DNA from: Chrysosporum bergii ANA360D
GTDB taxonomy: Bacteria; Cyanobacteriota; Cyanobacteriia; Cyanobacteriales; Nostocaceae
Length of the DNA: 57,615 bases
Assembly (NCBI RefSeq): GCF_029891735.1
Contig: NZ_JANQDH010000049.1
Coordinates: 1 to 57,615, forward strand
Direction: 5' to 3'
In this document: positions 7,678 through 18,790 of the stretch, one piece after another
Numbering within the stretch: position 1 is the stretch's first letter
Layout of the letters: every line of letters begins with the position of its first letter
Program-made: the position numbers and the translations under genes
Notes under the pieces: model-generated
Told to the model about the DNA's origin: nothing
Database searches by the model: none
Seen by the model: the letters and a program-made list of their open reading frames with translations, nothing else

Positions 7678-8874
7678 TTAGTGCAACGAAATCATCTGAG
7701 AAGAAGACTCTAACTTGTTAGCCGCGGTTAAAACTTCTTGTCTAGCCCATTGATCTGCTGCCAAAATATCATCTAACGAAGGATGATTACAGTTATGATG
7801 TAAGTGGCGATCGCAGACCATTTCGATACATCTGGGAATATCTAAAAATCGAATTTTTTCTGCCAAGAATAAAGCAACCGCCTGTTCATTAGCAGCATTT
7901 AACACAGCAGGCATAGAACCCCCAGCCCGACCAGCAGCATAAGCCAACTGCATACAAGGATACTTTTGGTGATCAGGTTCACGGAAAGTTAAATTACCAG
8001 CTTTGACCAAATCCAGCCTTTCCCAATCAGTGTAGATCCGCTCAGGCCAAGATAAAGCATAAAGTAAAGGCAAGCGCATATCAGGCCAACCGAGTTGAGC
8101 CAAAACAGATGTATCTTGTAACTCAATCAAAGAGTGAATAATACTTTGGGGATGAATGACAATATCAATATCTTGATAATCTAAGCCAAAAAGGAAATGA
8201 GCCTCAATCACCTCTAGTCCCTTATTCATCAAAGTAGCCGAATCTACAGTGATTTTTCGCCCCATTGACCAATTAGGATGCTTCAAAGCATCAGCAACTG
8301 TCACCTCTGCTAACTTTTCTACATCCCAATCTCGAAAAGCCCCACCAGAAGCCGTGAGCAAAATTCGCCGCAAGCCACCTTGGGGAACACCTTGAAGACA
8401 CTGAAATATTGCTGAATGTTCCGAGTCAGCAGGTAATAGTTTTACACCATGTTTTTCCACCAGGGGTAGAACCACCGGACCTCCAGCAATTAAAGTTTCT
8501 TTATTTGCTAAGGCGATATCTTTACCTGCTTCAATAGCAGCGATGGTTGGTAGTAAACCAGCACAACCCACAATACCCGTAACAACAGTTTCCGCATCAC
8601 CATAACGGGCCACTTCCATAACTCCAGAAATACCAGCTAGTAAAATCGGTTGGGGATCAAGGTCTTTGATAGCGGCTTGCAGTTCTGGTAATTTCTCCTC
8701 AGCAGAAATCGCCGCTATACTTGGCCTAAATTGGCGAATTTGATCCGCCAACATTTCCACATTGCTCCCAGCAGCCAATCCCACTATCCGAAACTGATCT
8801 GGGTACTGAGTAACGATATCTAAAGTTTGAGTACCGATTGAGCCGGTAGAACCAAGAAGAGTAATAGCTTTCAC
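7678..8874 (-). CDS. dxr: 1-deoxy-D-xylulose 5-phosphate reductoisomerase
   Basis: Second step of the non-mevalonate (MEP) isoprenoid pathway: NADPH-dependent rearrangement and reduction of DXP to MEP, in the cytoplasm. The N-terminal dinucleotide-binding motif is [15 protein letters not shown]. The metal and substrate site is seen in [20 protein letters not shown] and [13 protein letters not shown]. At 398 residues the length is normal. ATG 8874 gives the standard [14 protein letters not shown] start. The gene is monocistronic, with a hairpin after the stop. In cyanobacteria this pathway supplies precursors for carotenoids, phytol and quinones. Nothing abnormal is seen. Confidence 0.97.
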   Translation of the reverse strand: MKAITLLGSTGSIGTQTLDIVTQYPDQFRIVGLAAGSNVEMLADQIRQFRPSIAAISAEEKLPELQAAIKDLDPQPILLAGISGVMEVARYGDAETVVTGIVGCAGLLPTIAAIEAGKDIALANKETLIAGGPVVLPLVEKHGVKLLPADSEHSAIFQCLQGVPQGGLRRILLTASGGAFRDWDVEKLAEVTVADALKHPNWSMGRKITVDSATLMNKGLEVIEAHFLFGLDYQDIDIVIHPQSIIHSLIELQDTSVLAQLGWPDMRLPLLYALSWPERIYTDWERLDLVKAGNLTFREPDHQKYPCMQLAYAAGRAGGSMPAVLNAANEQAVALFLAEKIRFLDIPRCIEMVCDRHLHHNCNHPSLDDILAADQWARQEVLTAANKLESSSQMISLH

Positions 8875-9049
8875 AATTTCTTAAGAATTTACACACAACT
8901 TCTAGTTTGACACTCTCCCGTACCACATTGTCCCGTATTTTTTCAGGATAAATCATCCCTTTGTGTTTTTCTCATTCATTCCTGACACATTTGAACCCAA
9001 ATTTTGAGATAATACGTGAGTCTTAAGTAATAATTCCTATCACACAAAT

Positions 9050-10528
9050 ATGAATATGCTGACTAAAAATAATTTTTGGGTACGGTGGAAAAACAATGTC
9101 ATTCACTCTGGTGTCGGTTGGATGATTTGTGTAAGTACTTTAGTGTTATTTGTCTGTAGCAGTTTAAGACACTTTTTATTTCAATCGACTGCTTTGGATT
9201 TAGCAGTGTTTGACCAATGGATATATTTAACGAGTCAAGGATTACCACCTATTTCATCTTTCTTCGGCTTTCACATGATCGGGGATCATGCTGCTTTTAT
9301 TCTATATCTCATTGCTCTACCATATAGAATTTATCCAGATGTACATTGGTTATTTTTTATTCAAGCTTTCGCTCTAGGACTAGGATGTTTACCTATATAC
9401 ACCCTGGGTTTGCAAATCGGTTTATCTGTAACTTACGCCCGAACAGTAGCTATTTCTTACTTGCTATATCCCGCCTTATTTAATATTAATTTTTTTACTG
9501 ATTTCCGCCCAGAGGCAATTGCAGTACCGGCAATATTATGGGCTATGTGGGCAGGAATTGCAGGCAAAAATAGACAGTTGATTATAGCTATTACATTAGT
9601 ATTAATTTGCAAAGATACTTTAAGTTTAACTGTTATTGCTTTTGGAATCTGGTTGTGGTTGAGTCAGGATCGACGTATTTATGGAATTGGTTGTATATTA
9701 GCAGGTGTAGTTTGGTATTTCCTGACAATTGGTTATCTTGTTCCTCTGTTGAGAGGTGGAGAGGCAGGCGGTGTTATATTTTATAATTCTCTGGGTGATT
9801 CCCCTAGTCAAATTATATCGAATATAATCACTAATCCCGGCTTGATTTTAGGAAAATTCTTTTCACCTGACACAATCCTTTATTATTTGCTACTTTCATT
9901 ACCAGTAATCATTGGCTTACACTGGCGGCAATTAATAACATTCTTACCAGCGCTACCCATGTTACTGCTTAATGTTATTTCCGACTATTGGGCTCAAAGA
10001 GATTTAATTCATCATTATTCTTTGCCAATTTTTCCGTTTATTATCGTGTGGCTACTGCGTTCATTAAAGCAGTATCAAAAAGAGAACAAAAGACGTTGGC
10101 TTAAGCCTCATACTTTAATAACCTGGGCTGTTCTTATGTTTCTGCTCTTAGGCAAGTATGAGTTTTTTGTCACTCGCTATTTATCAAATCTACCCAATCT
10201 TGATTCTTTGCATACGGCGGTTAGTTTAGTACCAAGTCAAGCCAGTGTCATCACCACCTCAAGAATAGCCCCCCATGTGAGCCAGCGACCAAATATTCAA
10301 CTAACTAATACAAATTTAAATTCTGCAAAAATCAGTGACCAACAATTTGATTATGTGTTGTTGGATTTAAATAGGAATAAAAAGCACAATCTTGAGTTTA
10401 ATCCTGATTTGCTAAATGAACTCAAAAATGACCAAGTATTTAATTTGCTCTATCACAAATCTAGTGTTTATTTATTTGTTAAATCACAGGTAAAAAAACT
10501 GATTACCAGAGAAAAAAAGAAGGTTTGA
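9050..10528 (+). CDS. DUF2079 multispanning membrane protein
   Basis: A 492-residue integral membrane protein with about ten hydrophobic helices. Conserved DUF2079 features are LDLAVFDQWIYLTSQG near residue 50, FHMIGDHAAFILYLIALPY near 75, and INFFTDFRPEAIAVP near 150. The charged, lumen-facing residues early in the chain resemble GT-C-type glycosyltransferases, so transfer from a lipid-linked sugar is possible but unproven. ATG 9050 is the first start. It converges on a GT39-like gene with only 9 bp between stops, and a polysaccharide deacetylase gene is nearby, consistent with an envelope-glycan role. Confidence 0.85.
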   Translation: MNMLTKNNFWVRWKNNVIHSGVGWMICVSTLVLFVCSSLRHFLFQSTALDLAVFDQWIYLTSQGLPPISSFFGFHMIGDHAAFILYLIALPYRIYPDVHWLFFIQAFALGLGCLPIYTLGLQIGLSVTYARTVAISYLLYPALFNINFFTDFRPEAIAVPAILWAMWAGIAGKNRQLIIAITLVLICKDTLSLTVIAFGIWLWLSQDRRIYGIGCILAGVVWYFLTIGYLVPLLRGGEAGGVIFYNSLGDSPSQIISNIITNPGLILGKFFSPDTILYYLLLSLPVIIGLHWRQLITFLPALPMLLLNVISDYWAQRDLIHHYSLPIFPFIIVWLLRSLKQYQKENKRRWLKPHTLITWAVLMFLLLGKYEFFVTRYLSNLPNLDSLHTAVSLVPSQASVITTSRIAPHVSQRPNIQLTNTNLNSAKISDQQFDYVLLDLNRNKKHNLEFNPDLLNELKNDQVFNLLYHKSSVYLFVKSQVKKLITREKKKV

Positions 10529-10537
10529 GGACAGGAA

Positions 10538-12085
10538 TTAATTAAGGGGCGCAACTAAAGTAAACTCTTTATATGTGGCCAAAAATTTACTTTTAGGCAA
10601 ATTCATATTTGCTAAAGTGGCATTATCTAATAGTAAATAACATTTATTTGACCACATTTGTTTTAATATAGGCTCACTGGCAGGTATGACTTGGCAATCA
10701 CAGTAAAAATCTAAACTAGGACGACCATAAGCAAAAGAAGTATAAACTTTCGTTCCCGGAGAAACATGGGCGCGAATTAGTGCAGCAACCGGCTTGACCG
10801 GAAAGCTTTCGTTTAACTCCCAAATCCAAGACCCAGAACTCATTAATAATCCTAAAACTAAATACATCCCAAAAAACAGCACCAGAATAAAACCGCGATG
10901 GCGCTCTTTAATCAGCCATGCAGCCACAACCATACTGATAACTAACACAAAACTCATGACTATCAATATGGGCTGAGGATCAGCAAAGGTAAAGTAAATA
11001 CATCCCCCCATACCTGCTATAGCGATGATAATTAAGAAGATCGCCCAATATTTATTAATTACATGGCGACGTTGCCAAACTTCGCTCAACTTTGCCCCAA
11101 TAGCTAAAGCTAAAAAAGGATAAATCGGCATGATATACCAGGGTAATTTTGTTCTCATCACAGAAATACTGAAAAAATAAACAATTGTGCCGATGAGAAT
11201 TAGACGCGCCCAAGTAGTATGATGTTTTTTTGCCGCTAGATGTAAACCACCCGGCAAAAATATTATCCAGGGAAAACCGTATTTAATTAATTCAATTAAA
11301 TAGTACCAAAAAGGACCACCATGACCTTCTACAGATTGGGTTAGGCGATTAAAAGTTTGTGCCTGAAAATTGATTTGTAAAAAATTATCGCCATAATGTT
11401 GCCATTGGGCAATGTACCAACCTAAAGGACCAGCAGTTCCCAACAAAATTCCCCACCAGAAATAGGGGTTTTTCCACAGAGTTAATTCTCTCTCAGCAAT
11501 CACGAATAAACAAGCGATCGCACCCAGCAATAAAACTAACATTCCTTTAGTCAGAGTAACTAGCCCCAAACAAATACCCACACCTAAAGCATACTGTTTA
11601 TTTTTACGTGCTTTGAGTAAGAAAAATAACGATAAAAGAAAAAAAGAAATACTCGCCCCATCTAACATCGCTAATCTGCCATGACGTACCACAGGCAACA
11701 TTGTTAAATAAACCAATCCTGCAAACACAGCTGGCAAATTTTCCTGAAAGACCAAACCTCCTATTAAATACAGTAGAGGTACTCCCAGGGCAGTTAATAC
11801 AGCACTTGGTAAACGTGTTGTCCACTCATTCACACCTCCTAAAGAGTAAGCCCAAGCAATCAACAAGTGAATCAGGGGGGGTTTATTGTGATAAGGTTCA
11901 TCTCCCAACGTGGGGTAAAGCCAACCCAGAGAACCAACTGAGTCCCGCCAAATTTCCCTGGCAACCTGCGCTACAGTACCCTCGTCCCAGTCTCGTAAAG
12001 GTAGGTTGCCCAAAAATATTAGCCACAGAATCAGAGATGCTACAACTAAGCTAAATAGCCATTCTTTGTCTCGGAATGGACGCAT
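10538..12085 (-). CDS. GT39/ArnT-like membrane glycosyltransferase
   Basis: A 515-residue protein with about 11-12 membrane helices. The first luminal loop carries the acidic motif LRDWDEGTVAQVAREIW (Asp32, Asp34, Glu35), followed by YHNKPPLIHLLIAW. This is the signature of GT-C enzymes of the PMT/ArnT group, which transfer a sugar from polyprenyl phosphate to lipid, protein or glycan outside the membrane. The soluble C-terminal tail begins near residue 430. Acceptor and sugar are unknown. A second GT39-like gene lies at 51528-53243, and a GT2-GtrA gene at the right end could supply the donor. A divergent spacer separates it from a deacetylase gene. Confidence 0.88.
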   Translation of the reverse strand: MRPFRDKEWLFSLVVASLILWLIFLGNLPLRDWDEGTVAQVAREIWRDSVGSLGWLYPTLGDEPYHNKPPLIHLLIAWAYSLGGVNEWTTRLPSAVLTALGVPLLYLIGGLVFQENLPAVFAGLVYLTMLPVVRHGRLAMLDGASISFFLLSLFFLLKARKNKQYALGVGICLGLVTLTKGMLVLLLGAIACLFVIAERELTLWKNPYFWWGILLGTAGPLGWYIAQWQHYGDNFLQINFQAQTFNRLTQSVEGHGGPFWYYLIELIKYGFPWIIFLPGGLHLAAKKHHTTWARLILIGTIVYFFSISVMRTKLPWYIMPIYPFLALAIGAKLSEVWQRRHVINKYWAIFLIIIAIAGMGGCIYFTFADPQPILIVMSFVLVISMVVAAWLIKERHRGFILVLFFGMYLVLGLLMSSGSWIWELNESFPVKPVAALIRAHVSPGTKVYTSFAYGRPSLDFYCDCQVIPASEPILKQMWSNKCYLLLDNATLANMNLPKSKFLATYKEFTLVAPLN

Positions 12086-12601
12086 ATCTAAAAATAAATG
12101 AGTAAATGGTATAGAGATTAACGACTTAGTTTAACTGAACAGTGGGAAACTATATACAGTTAATTATCGTCGTTTTATTTGGTAGCAGACAAAAGGTGGC
12201 ACTCAGTCAGCTAAAAGTTTAACTTTTTCTTAAAACAGAACAATAGCATTCAGTAGTAAAATATACTATGTTTACTACATGATTGACCTGTTCTCCCATC
12301 TTGTTGCATAGATAACCCCAACCAGACAAAATACTTGGTTAGTGGAGAATAATCAGATTGTTAAATATCTACAAAATATTTACAAATATTACATGGCTAT
12401 TGCTTATCCAAAGCCAAATGATTTAGGTTAAAGTTGAGTTCTTATCAACCCACAAACCATATTTATTGAGTTTTTACTAGTCTGTATCTAAAATTTCTGG
12501 ATACTAGTAAAAATCTTTGTATTTAATATTTAGAAACAAGTGTGCTATTAAGTACCGTGAGAACCTTAATTAATTGGTTCTACCCTTGAAGGAGCTATGA
12601 A
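12086..12601. other. Divergent 516-bp regulatory spacer with a long imperfect hairpin
   Basis: AT-rich spacer between two divergently transcribed envelope genes; no ORF is supported. The main feature is an inverted repeat at 12471-12513: TTTTTACTA plus GTATC on the left pairs with GATAC plus TAGTAAAAA on the right, a 14-bp stem with a 4-nt bulge. It sits about 90 bp before the deacetylase start. AAGGAG precedes the GTG at 12602 by 7 nt. Confidence 0.55.
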
Positions 12602-13510
12602 GTGGAAAATAATAAGTTTTTTCTTTGGCCACAAGGAATATTAATTGCATTGCTCGCCTTGAGTGCTACTTTTAGCCTCAGCTTAATGCTACTCATCAAG
12701 CCCAATGCTTCTGATGCACAGGGGCGAGCAAGTATAGATATAAATAATTGGCTACCTGCTAAAATCGGAACTCAGCAGCAAATTGAGAAATTTAAAGCCT
12801 CCATGCTTACCACTTGGCTGCAGGAAGCCAACACCAAAGGTTTTATCTCAGCTGCACCAGTACAGTTTCAAGGACAAACCCTCAACGAAGTCAAGCTGAA
12901 TAAAGGTGAAAAAGTAATTGCTTTAACCTTTGATGATGGACCATGGCCAAAAACAACTTCACAAACGTTAGATATTCTCAAAAAAAATAATATTAAAGCC
13001 ACATTTTTTGTCGTTGGAAGAAATGTCAAGAATTATCCCAATGAAGTTAAAAGAATCATCGCCGAAGGTCACGCCATTGGTAATCACACTTGGCATCATT
13101 GGTATCATTATATGAATCCCCAAGTAGCAGCCTACGAAGTCGCCCACACAACAGACCTAATTTATAAAACTACTGGTGTAAAAACAAATTTGTTTCGACC
13201 ACCAGGGGGAATTATGCACAATGGAGTTGCAGCCTACGCTCGAAACAGTAAGTATGCCGTTATTATGTGGTCTTCTGACTCATTAGACTACTCTGTTCCT
13301 AGTGTTCCTAAGTTAGTTAATAATGTTTTTAGAAACGCAGCCCCCGGTGGCATCGTGTTATTACATGATGGAGGTGGGAATCGTTCCCAAACAGTGCAAG
13401 CTTTACCAGTAATCATTAATAAATTTCGCCAGCAAGGCTACAAATTTGTGACTGTTCCAGAACTTTTAGCCATGAAAGATCAGGAACAAGCAAAGATGGA
13501 AGGAAATTAA
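12602..13510 (+). CDS. NodB-type polysaccharide deacetylase, membrane-anchored
   Basis: Predicted carbohydrate esterase family 4 enzyme removing N- or O-acetyl groups from an envelope or extracellular polysaccharide, metal-dependent. An N-terminal hydrophobic helix (about residues 8-32) is a signal anchor. The NodB domain starts near 100: TFDDGP at 109-114, the metal-ligand motif HTWHH at 162-166 with its Asp partner at 112, then RPPGG, WSSDSLDY and IVLLHDGGG. All five motifs are intact. GTG 12602 is chosen because AAGGAG lies 7 nt upstream; the nearby ATG at 12597 is out of frame. It ends at a bidirectional terminator facing Fd-GOGAT. Confidence 0.92.
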   Translation: MENNKFFLWPQGILIALLALSATFSLSLMLLIKPNASDAQGRASIDINNWLPAKIGTQQQIEKFKASMLTTWLQEANTKGFISAAPVQFQGQTLNEVKLNKGEKVIALTFDDGPWPKTTSQTLDILKKNNIKATFFVVGRNVKNYPNEVKRIIAEGHAIGNHTWHHWYHYMNPQVAAYEVAHTTDLIYKTTGVKTNLFRPPGGIMHNGVAAYARNSKYAVIMWSSDSLDYSVPSVPKLVNNVFRNAAPGGIVLLHDGGGNRSQTVQALPVIINKFRQQGYKFVTVPELLAMKDQEQAKMEGN

Positions 13511-13532
13511 AAAAACATCATCAACCTCAGAC

Positions 13533-13558
13533 ACCCGACCTTTAAAAAAAAGTCGGGT
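13533..13558. terminator. Bidirectional intrinsic terminator
   Basis: ACCCGAC (13533-13539) and GTCGGGT (13552-13558) form a 7-bp stem enclosing an A-rich loop, between the converging deacetylase and glutamate synthase genes. T-rich sequence follows on the plus strand; on the minus strand TTTTT sits inside the loop. It probably serves both genes. Confidence 0.7.
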
Positions 13559-13569
13559 ATCTTATTGTT

Positions 13570-16500
13570 TTAAACTGAACTCAAATGTTTTTCTACCACA
13601 GCTTGGGGATTTGCTTCTGGACTATCAGCCTCAGAAGGTGGAACCAATTGCCAGAACTTAGGCAAATATTCTGGCCAGTTTTGGAGAATCATTTTCGCCT
13701 TTGGTGAACCAGTGCGATCGCCATGAGTTCTAATTAACTCTTGCAATTGTTTCGCCCCGGCTGCTGTTAGCACTCGCTGGATTTTGACAATTTCTGGATT
13801 GACTAACTCAGGGAATGAATTATCTTCATCCAAGAAATATGCTAGTCCACCAGTCATCCCCGCGCCCACATTACGTCCCACTTTACCCAGGACAACAATT
13901 ACGCCACCAGTCATATACTCGCAGCAGTGATCCCCAGCACCTTCAATTACAGCCACCCCTTTAGAATTTCGCACAGCAAACCGTTCACCAGCCAAGCCGT
14001 TGACAAATAACACCCCACCAGTAGAACCATAAAGACAGGTATTGCCAACAATCACATTTTGTGATGGGTCATAAGTAGCATCACCAGGGGGTTGAATAAT
14101 AATTTCACCACCGTGCATTCCCTTACCCACATAATCATTGGCTTCCCCTTCCAGTTTCAAAATCATCCCTGGGAGGTTGAAAGCACCAAAGCTTTGACCC
14201 GCACTACCATGGAAATTAAGATTAATTTGTCCCTCGAAACCACCATCACCATATTTACAAGCAATGGCACCAGCCAACCGCGCCCCCACTGTTCTGTCAG
14301 TGTTGACTAAGCATAAACTTTTGCTGACCGTGGATTGATTGCTAATAGCTGCTTGAATTTCTGGGTCAGCCAGCAATTGGTCATCCACCACCACACCGTT
14401 GCTGTGGACTTCTTCATGTACTAACCAGCTACGATCATTTTTGGTATCTGGTAATTGAAGTAAGCAGTCGAGGTTGAGGGCTTGGGTTTTGCTCACCTTT
14501 ACCCCGTCGCGTATCTTCAATAAATCGGCACGTCCAATAATTTCTGACAGAGAACGATAGCCAAGTTTTGCCAGTATGTGACGCACTTCCTCAGCGATGA
14601 AGTAGAAGAAGTTGACCACGTGTTCCGGCATTCCTGTAAACCGTTTGCGGAGTTCTTCTTTTTGGGAAGCAACACCCACCGGGCAGTTATTGGTGTGGCA
14701 AATCCGCGCCATAATACAGCCTTCCGCAATCATGGCAATAGAACCAAACCCGAACTCTTCCCCACCCATCAAGGCCGCCATTACCACATCCCAACCACTT
14801 TTCAGTCCGCCATCTACACGCAAAATTACGCGATCGCGCAGTCCGTTTTGCAGCAAAACACGATGTACTTCACTTAAACCCAGTTCCCATGGTGAACCAG
14901 CGTGTTTAATAGAACTCAATGGTGATGCTCCAGTACCACCATCATGACCGGATATCTGAATAATATCAGCGTTGGCTTTGGCCACACCCGCAGCAATAGT
15001 ACCAATGCCAATTTCTGCCACCAGCTTCACTGACACCTGGGCTTTAGGGTTAATTTGGTGCAAGTCAAAAATCAGCTGTGCTAAGTCTTCTATCGAATAA
15101 ATATCATGGTGGGGCGGCGGAGAAATCAAAGTTACACCCGGCTTAGAACGCCTTAACATAGCGATGTAAGAACTAACCTTTGCTCCCGGTAGTTGTCCAC
15201 CCTCTCCAGGTTTAGCCCCTTGGGCAATTTTGATTTCAATTTGTCTAGCGCTGCTTAAATATCCCGGAGTTACCCCAAAGCGTCCTGATGCCACCTGCTT
15301 AATAGCACTAGAGGCCGTATCACCATTTTTTAATCCATGTAAATGGGGTAAGGTAGCTGATTTACCACTTGCGTCTACATCCTTAAGCACCTCATAACGT
15401 ACTGGATCTTCCCCACCTTCCCCAGAATTAGATTTCCCACCAATCCGGTTCATAGCGATGGCCAAAGTTTCATGGGCTTCTCGTGACAAAGCCCCCAAAG
15501 ACATTCCCCCAGTGCAGAAGCGTTTGACAATTTCATTAACTGACTCTACTTCCTCCAGGGGAATTGACCCGCGTAGCTGGCTACCGTGGGTTGCAGTTTG
15601 CAAGTCCAACAAATCACGTAAAGCCGTAACAGGTCGGTTTTGTAAGTGTTGTTTGTAAACTTCATAGTGGTCATACTGCTTCCCCTCCACCGCCTTATGC
15701 AGCGTCTTAGCCAGTTCCGGGTTATTCATGTGGTATTCGCCCCTGGGAAGACACTGAACAAAACCCATATTTTCTAACTTCTTGACTGTCAATTCTGGGA
15801 AGGCTTTGCTATGGAAAGACATCACTTCTTGTGCCAATTCCCTGACACTCAAGCCACCGATGCGAGAAGTTGTGCCATAAAATCCCAGCGCCAATAAATT
15901 TCCACCGATACCAATGGCTTCAAAAATTTGTGCTGCTTGATAGCTAGAAAGCAAGGAAATTCCCATTTTGGAGAGAATTTTCAGTAAACCTGAGTTAACA
16001 GCCCGGCGATAATTACCCAAAGCTTCCTCTAGAGTCAGGCTAGGAATTTTACCCCGTTCCATAAACTTTTGGGTTTTCGGTTCAAACCACCAATCGCGGA
16101 TACTATCCAAAGCCGTGTAAGGACAAACTGCATCCACACCATAACCAATCAAACAAGCAAAGTGATGTGTACTCCAGCACTGAGCAGTATTGACAATCAA
16201 CGAAGTTTTAGTACGCAATCCCTCACGAATCAAGTGATGATGTACCGCACCCGCCGCCAACAAAGGGGGAATGTAACTATATTCTGCGCTGATGCCTTTT
16301 CCTGTCTTTAGGTATCCATCACTCAAAATCAAAATTTTTGCCCCCGCCTTGACAGATTCAGCAGCTTGTGTTTGTAAACACCGTACAGCCTCTTGCAAAC
16401 CCTCTGGACCCCATTCAATGGCGAACAAAGTTGATAACTCAGCCGTAGCAAACCCTGATAACCGAATCGCCTCCAGTTCTGATTCCATCAACACCGGGGA

Positions 16501-18225
16501 TTCTAACTTTAATTTGCGGGCGTGTTCTGGTTTCACCTCTAATAAGTTACCCCGTTCCCCTAATTCCACATTTAAGGACATGACCAATTTTTCCCGCAGG
16601 GGGTCAATGGCTGGGTTAGTGACTTGAGCAAAACGCTGTTTGAAATAGTCATACAACAAGTGGGGTTTTTCTGACAGCACCGCTAAAGGCGTATCATCTC
16701 CCATGCAAAAAGTCGGCTCTTTACCCTCAATTGCCATTGGTTGAATCACCATTTCTACATCTTCTGTGGTGTAGCCAAAAGCTAATTGATGTCGCAGTAA
16801 AGTTTGTTTGTCAATATTGTTGGTGGGAGTATGTCCCTTGCCATTAGAATAGTCTGAATCTTCTTCTACCAGATTTTTTAGTTCCAGGCGATATTTCTGC
16901 AGCCATTCTCCATAAGGGTATTGTTCGGCGACTCGCTGCTTAATTTCCCAATTCTTGAGGATTTCATGATTGACTAAATCCACAGCAATCATTTGTCCTG
17001 GTCCTAGTCTGCCCTTCTCGATGATGTTGGCTTCTGGGATGTCAACCACTCCAGCCTCCGAGGCTACAACAATATAATCATCTTTGGTAATGACATAACG
17101 TGCTGGTCTTAAACCGTTACGGTCTAATGTTGCTCCTACTTTTTCACCATCGCTAAATACTAACAGGGCTGGCCCGTCCCAGGCCTCTTGCAAACCGCTG
17201 TAATATTCGTAGAAATCAACTATTTCTGGATATTTAGCCAAAGAAGGCTGATTTTGGTATGCCTCTGGCACCATGATCATTAAAGCTTCCAGTGGGCTAC
17301 GTCCTGATAGCACCATTAATTCTAGAACATTATCTAAGGTGGCTGAGTCGCTGTTATCAATGTGAACTATGGGCTTGAATTCATGGGAGCGATCGCCCCA
17401 TACTGGATGATTCAAGGTAGCCTCTCGTGCCGTCATCCAATTAATGTTACCCAACAGGGTATTAATTTCACCGTTGTGACCTAAAAACCGCATTGGTTGA
17501 GCGAGAGGCCACTTAGGCATAGTATTAGTACTAAACCGACGGTGATAGACCGCAAAGGAACTTTTGTAAGCCGGATTTTTTAAATCCAGATAAAATTCTC
17601 CTAGTATAGCCGATCGCACCATACCTTTATAAACAATTGTCCGACTGGACAAAGAACAAACATAGGATTCCTCAGAAATCTGTTTAGTAGCTGTGGAGAT
17701 TCTTCTGCGGGTAATGTAGAGTTCCCTTTCTAGTTCTTCACCCGTCTTGTCAGCTGACCCTAGAAAAATTTGTTCTATCTGGGGTTGATTTTCTCTTGCT
17801 TGTCTCCCCAGTACGCCAGGTTCCACCGGGACTACTCGCCAACCCAGTACCCTCAAATTTTCTTCCGCCGCTATTTGCTCAATTGTGGCTTTAACTTTTG
17901 CGGCTATCTCCGGATTTTGGGGCAAAAATAACATCCCCACTGCTATTTTGCCAGAGGAATAGTCTTTTGGGAACAATTCCCAAGGTATAGATGTCAATAT
18001 TCCCGCACCATCACCAGAGTCTTGGTCAGCACTACAACCACCCCTATGTTCCAAGCAGGTCAAACCTGCTAAAGCCTTTGTCACAATTTCGTGGCTGGCA
18101 TGATTCCGGCGATGAGCAATAAAACCTACACCACAGGCATCTCGTTCTTCTACTAACCACCTTTGTCCTTGGTAGTTGTCTTGAGAGTTGATATCCGAAA
18201 TTTTCATTGTTTGTGATTGATGCAT
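13570..18225 (-). CDS. glsF: Ferredoxin-dependent glutamate synthase (Fd-GOGAT)
   Basis: Converts glutamine plus 2-oxoglutarate to two glutamates using reduced ferredoxin; with glutamine synthetase this is the main ammonium assimilation route. It has 1551 residues. The mature N-terminal nucleophile is Cys31 in [12 protein letters not shown], after a 30-residue propeptide. Further along are the FMN/2-oxoglutarate domain ([13 protein letters not shown]), the CX5CX4C 3Fe-4S ligands in [15 protein letters not shown], and the C-terminal beta-helix. The segment [19 protein letters not shown] is the ferredoxin loop insertion, which separates it from NADH-type GltB. No small-subunit gltD gene is adjacent, as expected for the ferredoxin type. 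A GTA-N8-TAC motif lies upstream. Confidence 0.95.
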   Translation of the reverse strand: MHQSQTMKISDINSQDNYQGQRWLVEERDACGVGFIAHRRNHASHEIVTKALAGLTCLEHRGGCSADQDSGDGAGILTSIPWELFPKDYSSGKIAVGMLFLPQNPEIAAKVKATIEQIAAEENLRVLGWRVVPVEPGVLGRQARENQPQIEQIFLGSADKTGEELERELYITRRRISTATKQISEESYVCSLSSRTIVYKGMVRSAILGEFYLDLKNPAYKSSFAVYHRRFSTNTMPKWPLAQPMRFLGHNGEINTLLGNINWMTAREATLNHPVWGDRSHEFKPIVHIDNSDSATLDNVLELMVLSGRSPLEALMIMVPEAYQNQPSLAKYPEIVDFYEYYSGLQEAWDGPALLVFSDGEKVGATLDRNGLRPARYVITKDDYIVVASEAGVVDIPEANIIEKGRLGPGQMIAVDLVNHEILKNWEIKQRVAEQYPYGEWLQKYRLELKNLVEEDSDYSNGKGHTPTNNIDKQTLLRHQLAFGYTTEDVEMVIQPMAIEGKEPTFCMGDDTPLAVLSEKPHLLYDYFKQRFAQVTNPAIDPLREKLVMSLNVELGERGNLLEVKPEHARKLKLESPVLMESELEAIRLSGFATAELSTLFAIEWGPEGLQEAVRCLQTQAAESVKAGAKILILSDGYLKTGKGISAEYSYIPPLLAAGAVHHHLIREGLRTKTSLIVNTAQCWSTHHFACLIGYGVDAVCPYTALDSIRDWWFEPKTQKFMERGKIPSLTLEEALGNYRRAVNSGLLKILSKMGISLLSSYQAAQIFEAIGIGGNLLALGFYGTTSRIGGLSVRELAQEVMSFHSKAFPELTVKKLENMGFVQCLPRGEYHMNNPELAKTLHKAVEGKQYDHYEVYKQHLQNRPVTALRDLLDLQTATHGSQLRGSIPLEEVESVNEIVKRFCTGGMSLGALSREAHETLAIAMNRIGGKSNSGEGGEDPVRYEVLKDVDASGKSATLPHLHGLKNGDTASSAIKQVASGRFGVTPGYLSSARQIEIKIAQGAKPGEGGQLPGAKVSSYIAMLRRSKPGVTLISPPPHHDIYSIEDLAQLIFDLHQINPKAQVSVKLVAEIGIGTIAAGVAKANADIIQISGHDGGTGASPLSSIKHAGSPWELGLSEVHRVLLQNGLRDRVILRVDGGLKSGWDVVMAALMGGEEFGFGSIAMIAEGCIMARICHTNNCPVGVASQKEELRKRFTGMPEHVVNFFYFIAEEVRHILAKLGYRSLSEIIGRADLLKIRDGVKVSKTQALNLDCLLQLPDTKNDRSWLVHEEVHSNGVVVDDQLLADPEIQAAISNQSTVSKSLCLVNTDRTVGARLAGAIACKYGDGGFEGQINLNFHGSAGQSFGAFNLPGMILKLEGEANDYVGKGMHGGEIIIQPPGDATYDPSQNVIVGNTCLYGSTGGVLFVNGLAGERFAVRNSKGVAVIEGAGDHCCEYMTGGVIVVLGKVGRNVGAGMTGGLAYFLDEDNSFPELVNPEIVKIQRVLTAAGAKQLQELIRTHGDRTGSPKAKMILQNWPEYLPKFWQLVPPSEADSPEANPQAVVEKHLSSV

Positions 18226-18790
18226 CGCTTTACGTTTCCTAGCCTCTTCCTGAGATGGTTAGTCACAAATATTGCCAGTATTTGTGAAAATATTAACAGT
18301 TATTTCCCTGATAAATACATAAATAACCGAAATTTAGGGAAAATTTTTCACTCCGGTCTGTTTTATTTTTTGACTCGATACCAAGAACGTAGTAATATTC
18401 TATACTATACTACTTGAACGCCAACTATCGCTGACCATTGGTGACCATTAAATATTCTCAACCAGCTTTCACCTCTCAAACTACTGTATATAGTTCGACT
18501 GACATTAGTGATAGTTAAAACACTTGGTAGCAGTGCTTTTGGTGGTAGGATTAATTTTTGAACTTTATAAGAGATAAAGATCCAATTTATAGAATATCAT
18601 AATTTTTGCAAAAAATAAATCATTTTTTTTTAAGATTTATCCACAATTAGCTAATTGTTTTCATGACCTGGCAAAATGCAACATCTTCAGTGCTGAGTAT
18701 CAACCCCAATGGCTAAATTACTTTCTTGCCATCAAGACCGTCTTCACCTATACGACTCAAGCTATAGTTGTCAAAAGTACGTAGTAAGTT
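18226..18790. other. Divergent 565-bp spacer between Fd-GOGAT and the phosphodiester glycosidase
   Basis: AT-rich with no supported ORF. It contains an NtcA-type motif (18392-18405) and long A/T runs around 18600-18650. Promoters for both flanking genes are presumed here, but no consensus -35/-10 pair could be assigned with confidence. Confidence 0.5.
18392..18405. promoter_or_regulatory. Putative NtcA-type site GTA-N8-TAC
   Basis: Exact match GTA-ATATTCTA-TAC about 170 bp upstream of the Fd-GOGAT start. NtcA is the cyanobacterial nitrogen regulator, and its class II sites lie about 22 nt before a TAN3T -10 box. No good -10 box at that spacing is seen on either strand, so the assignment is tentative. 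Confidence 0.35.

Noticed and set aside
13570-18225. Possibility of NADH-type GltB
   Set aside because: The ferredoxin-loop insertion is present and no gltD small subunit is adjacent, so the ferredoxin type is preferred.
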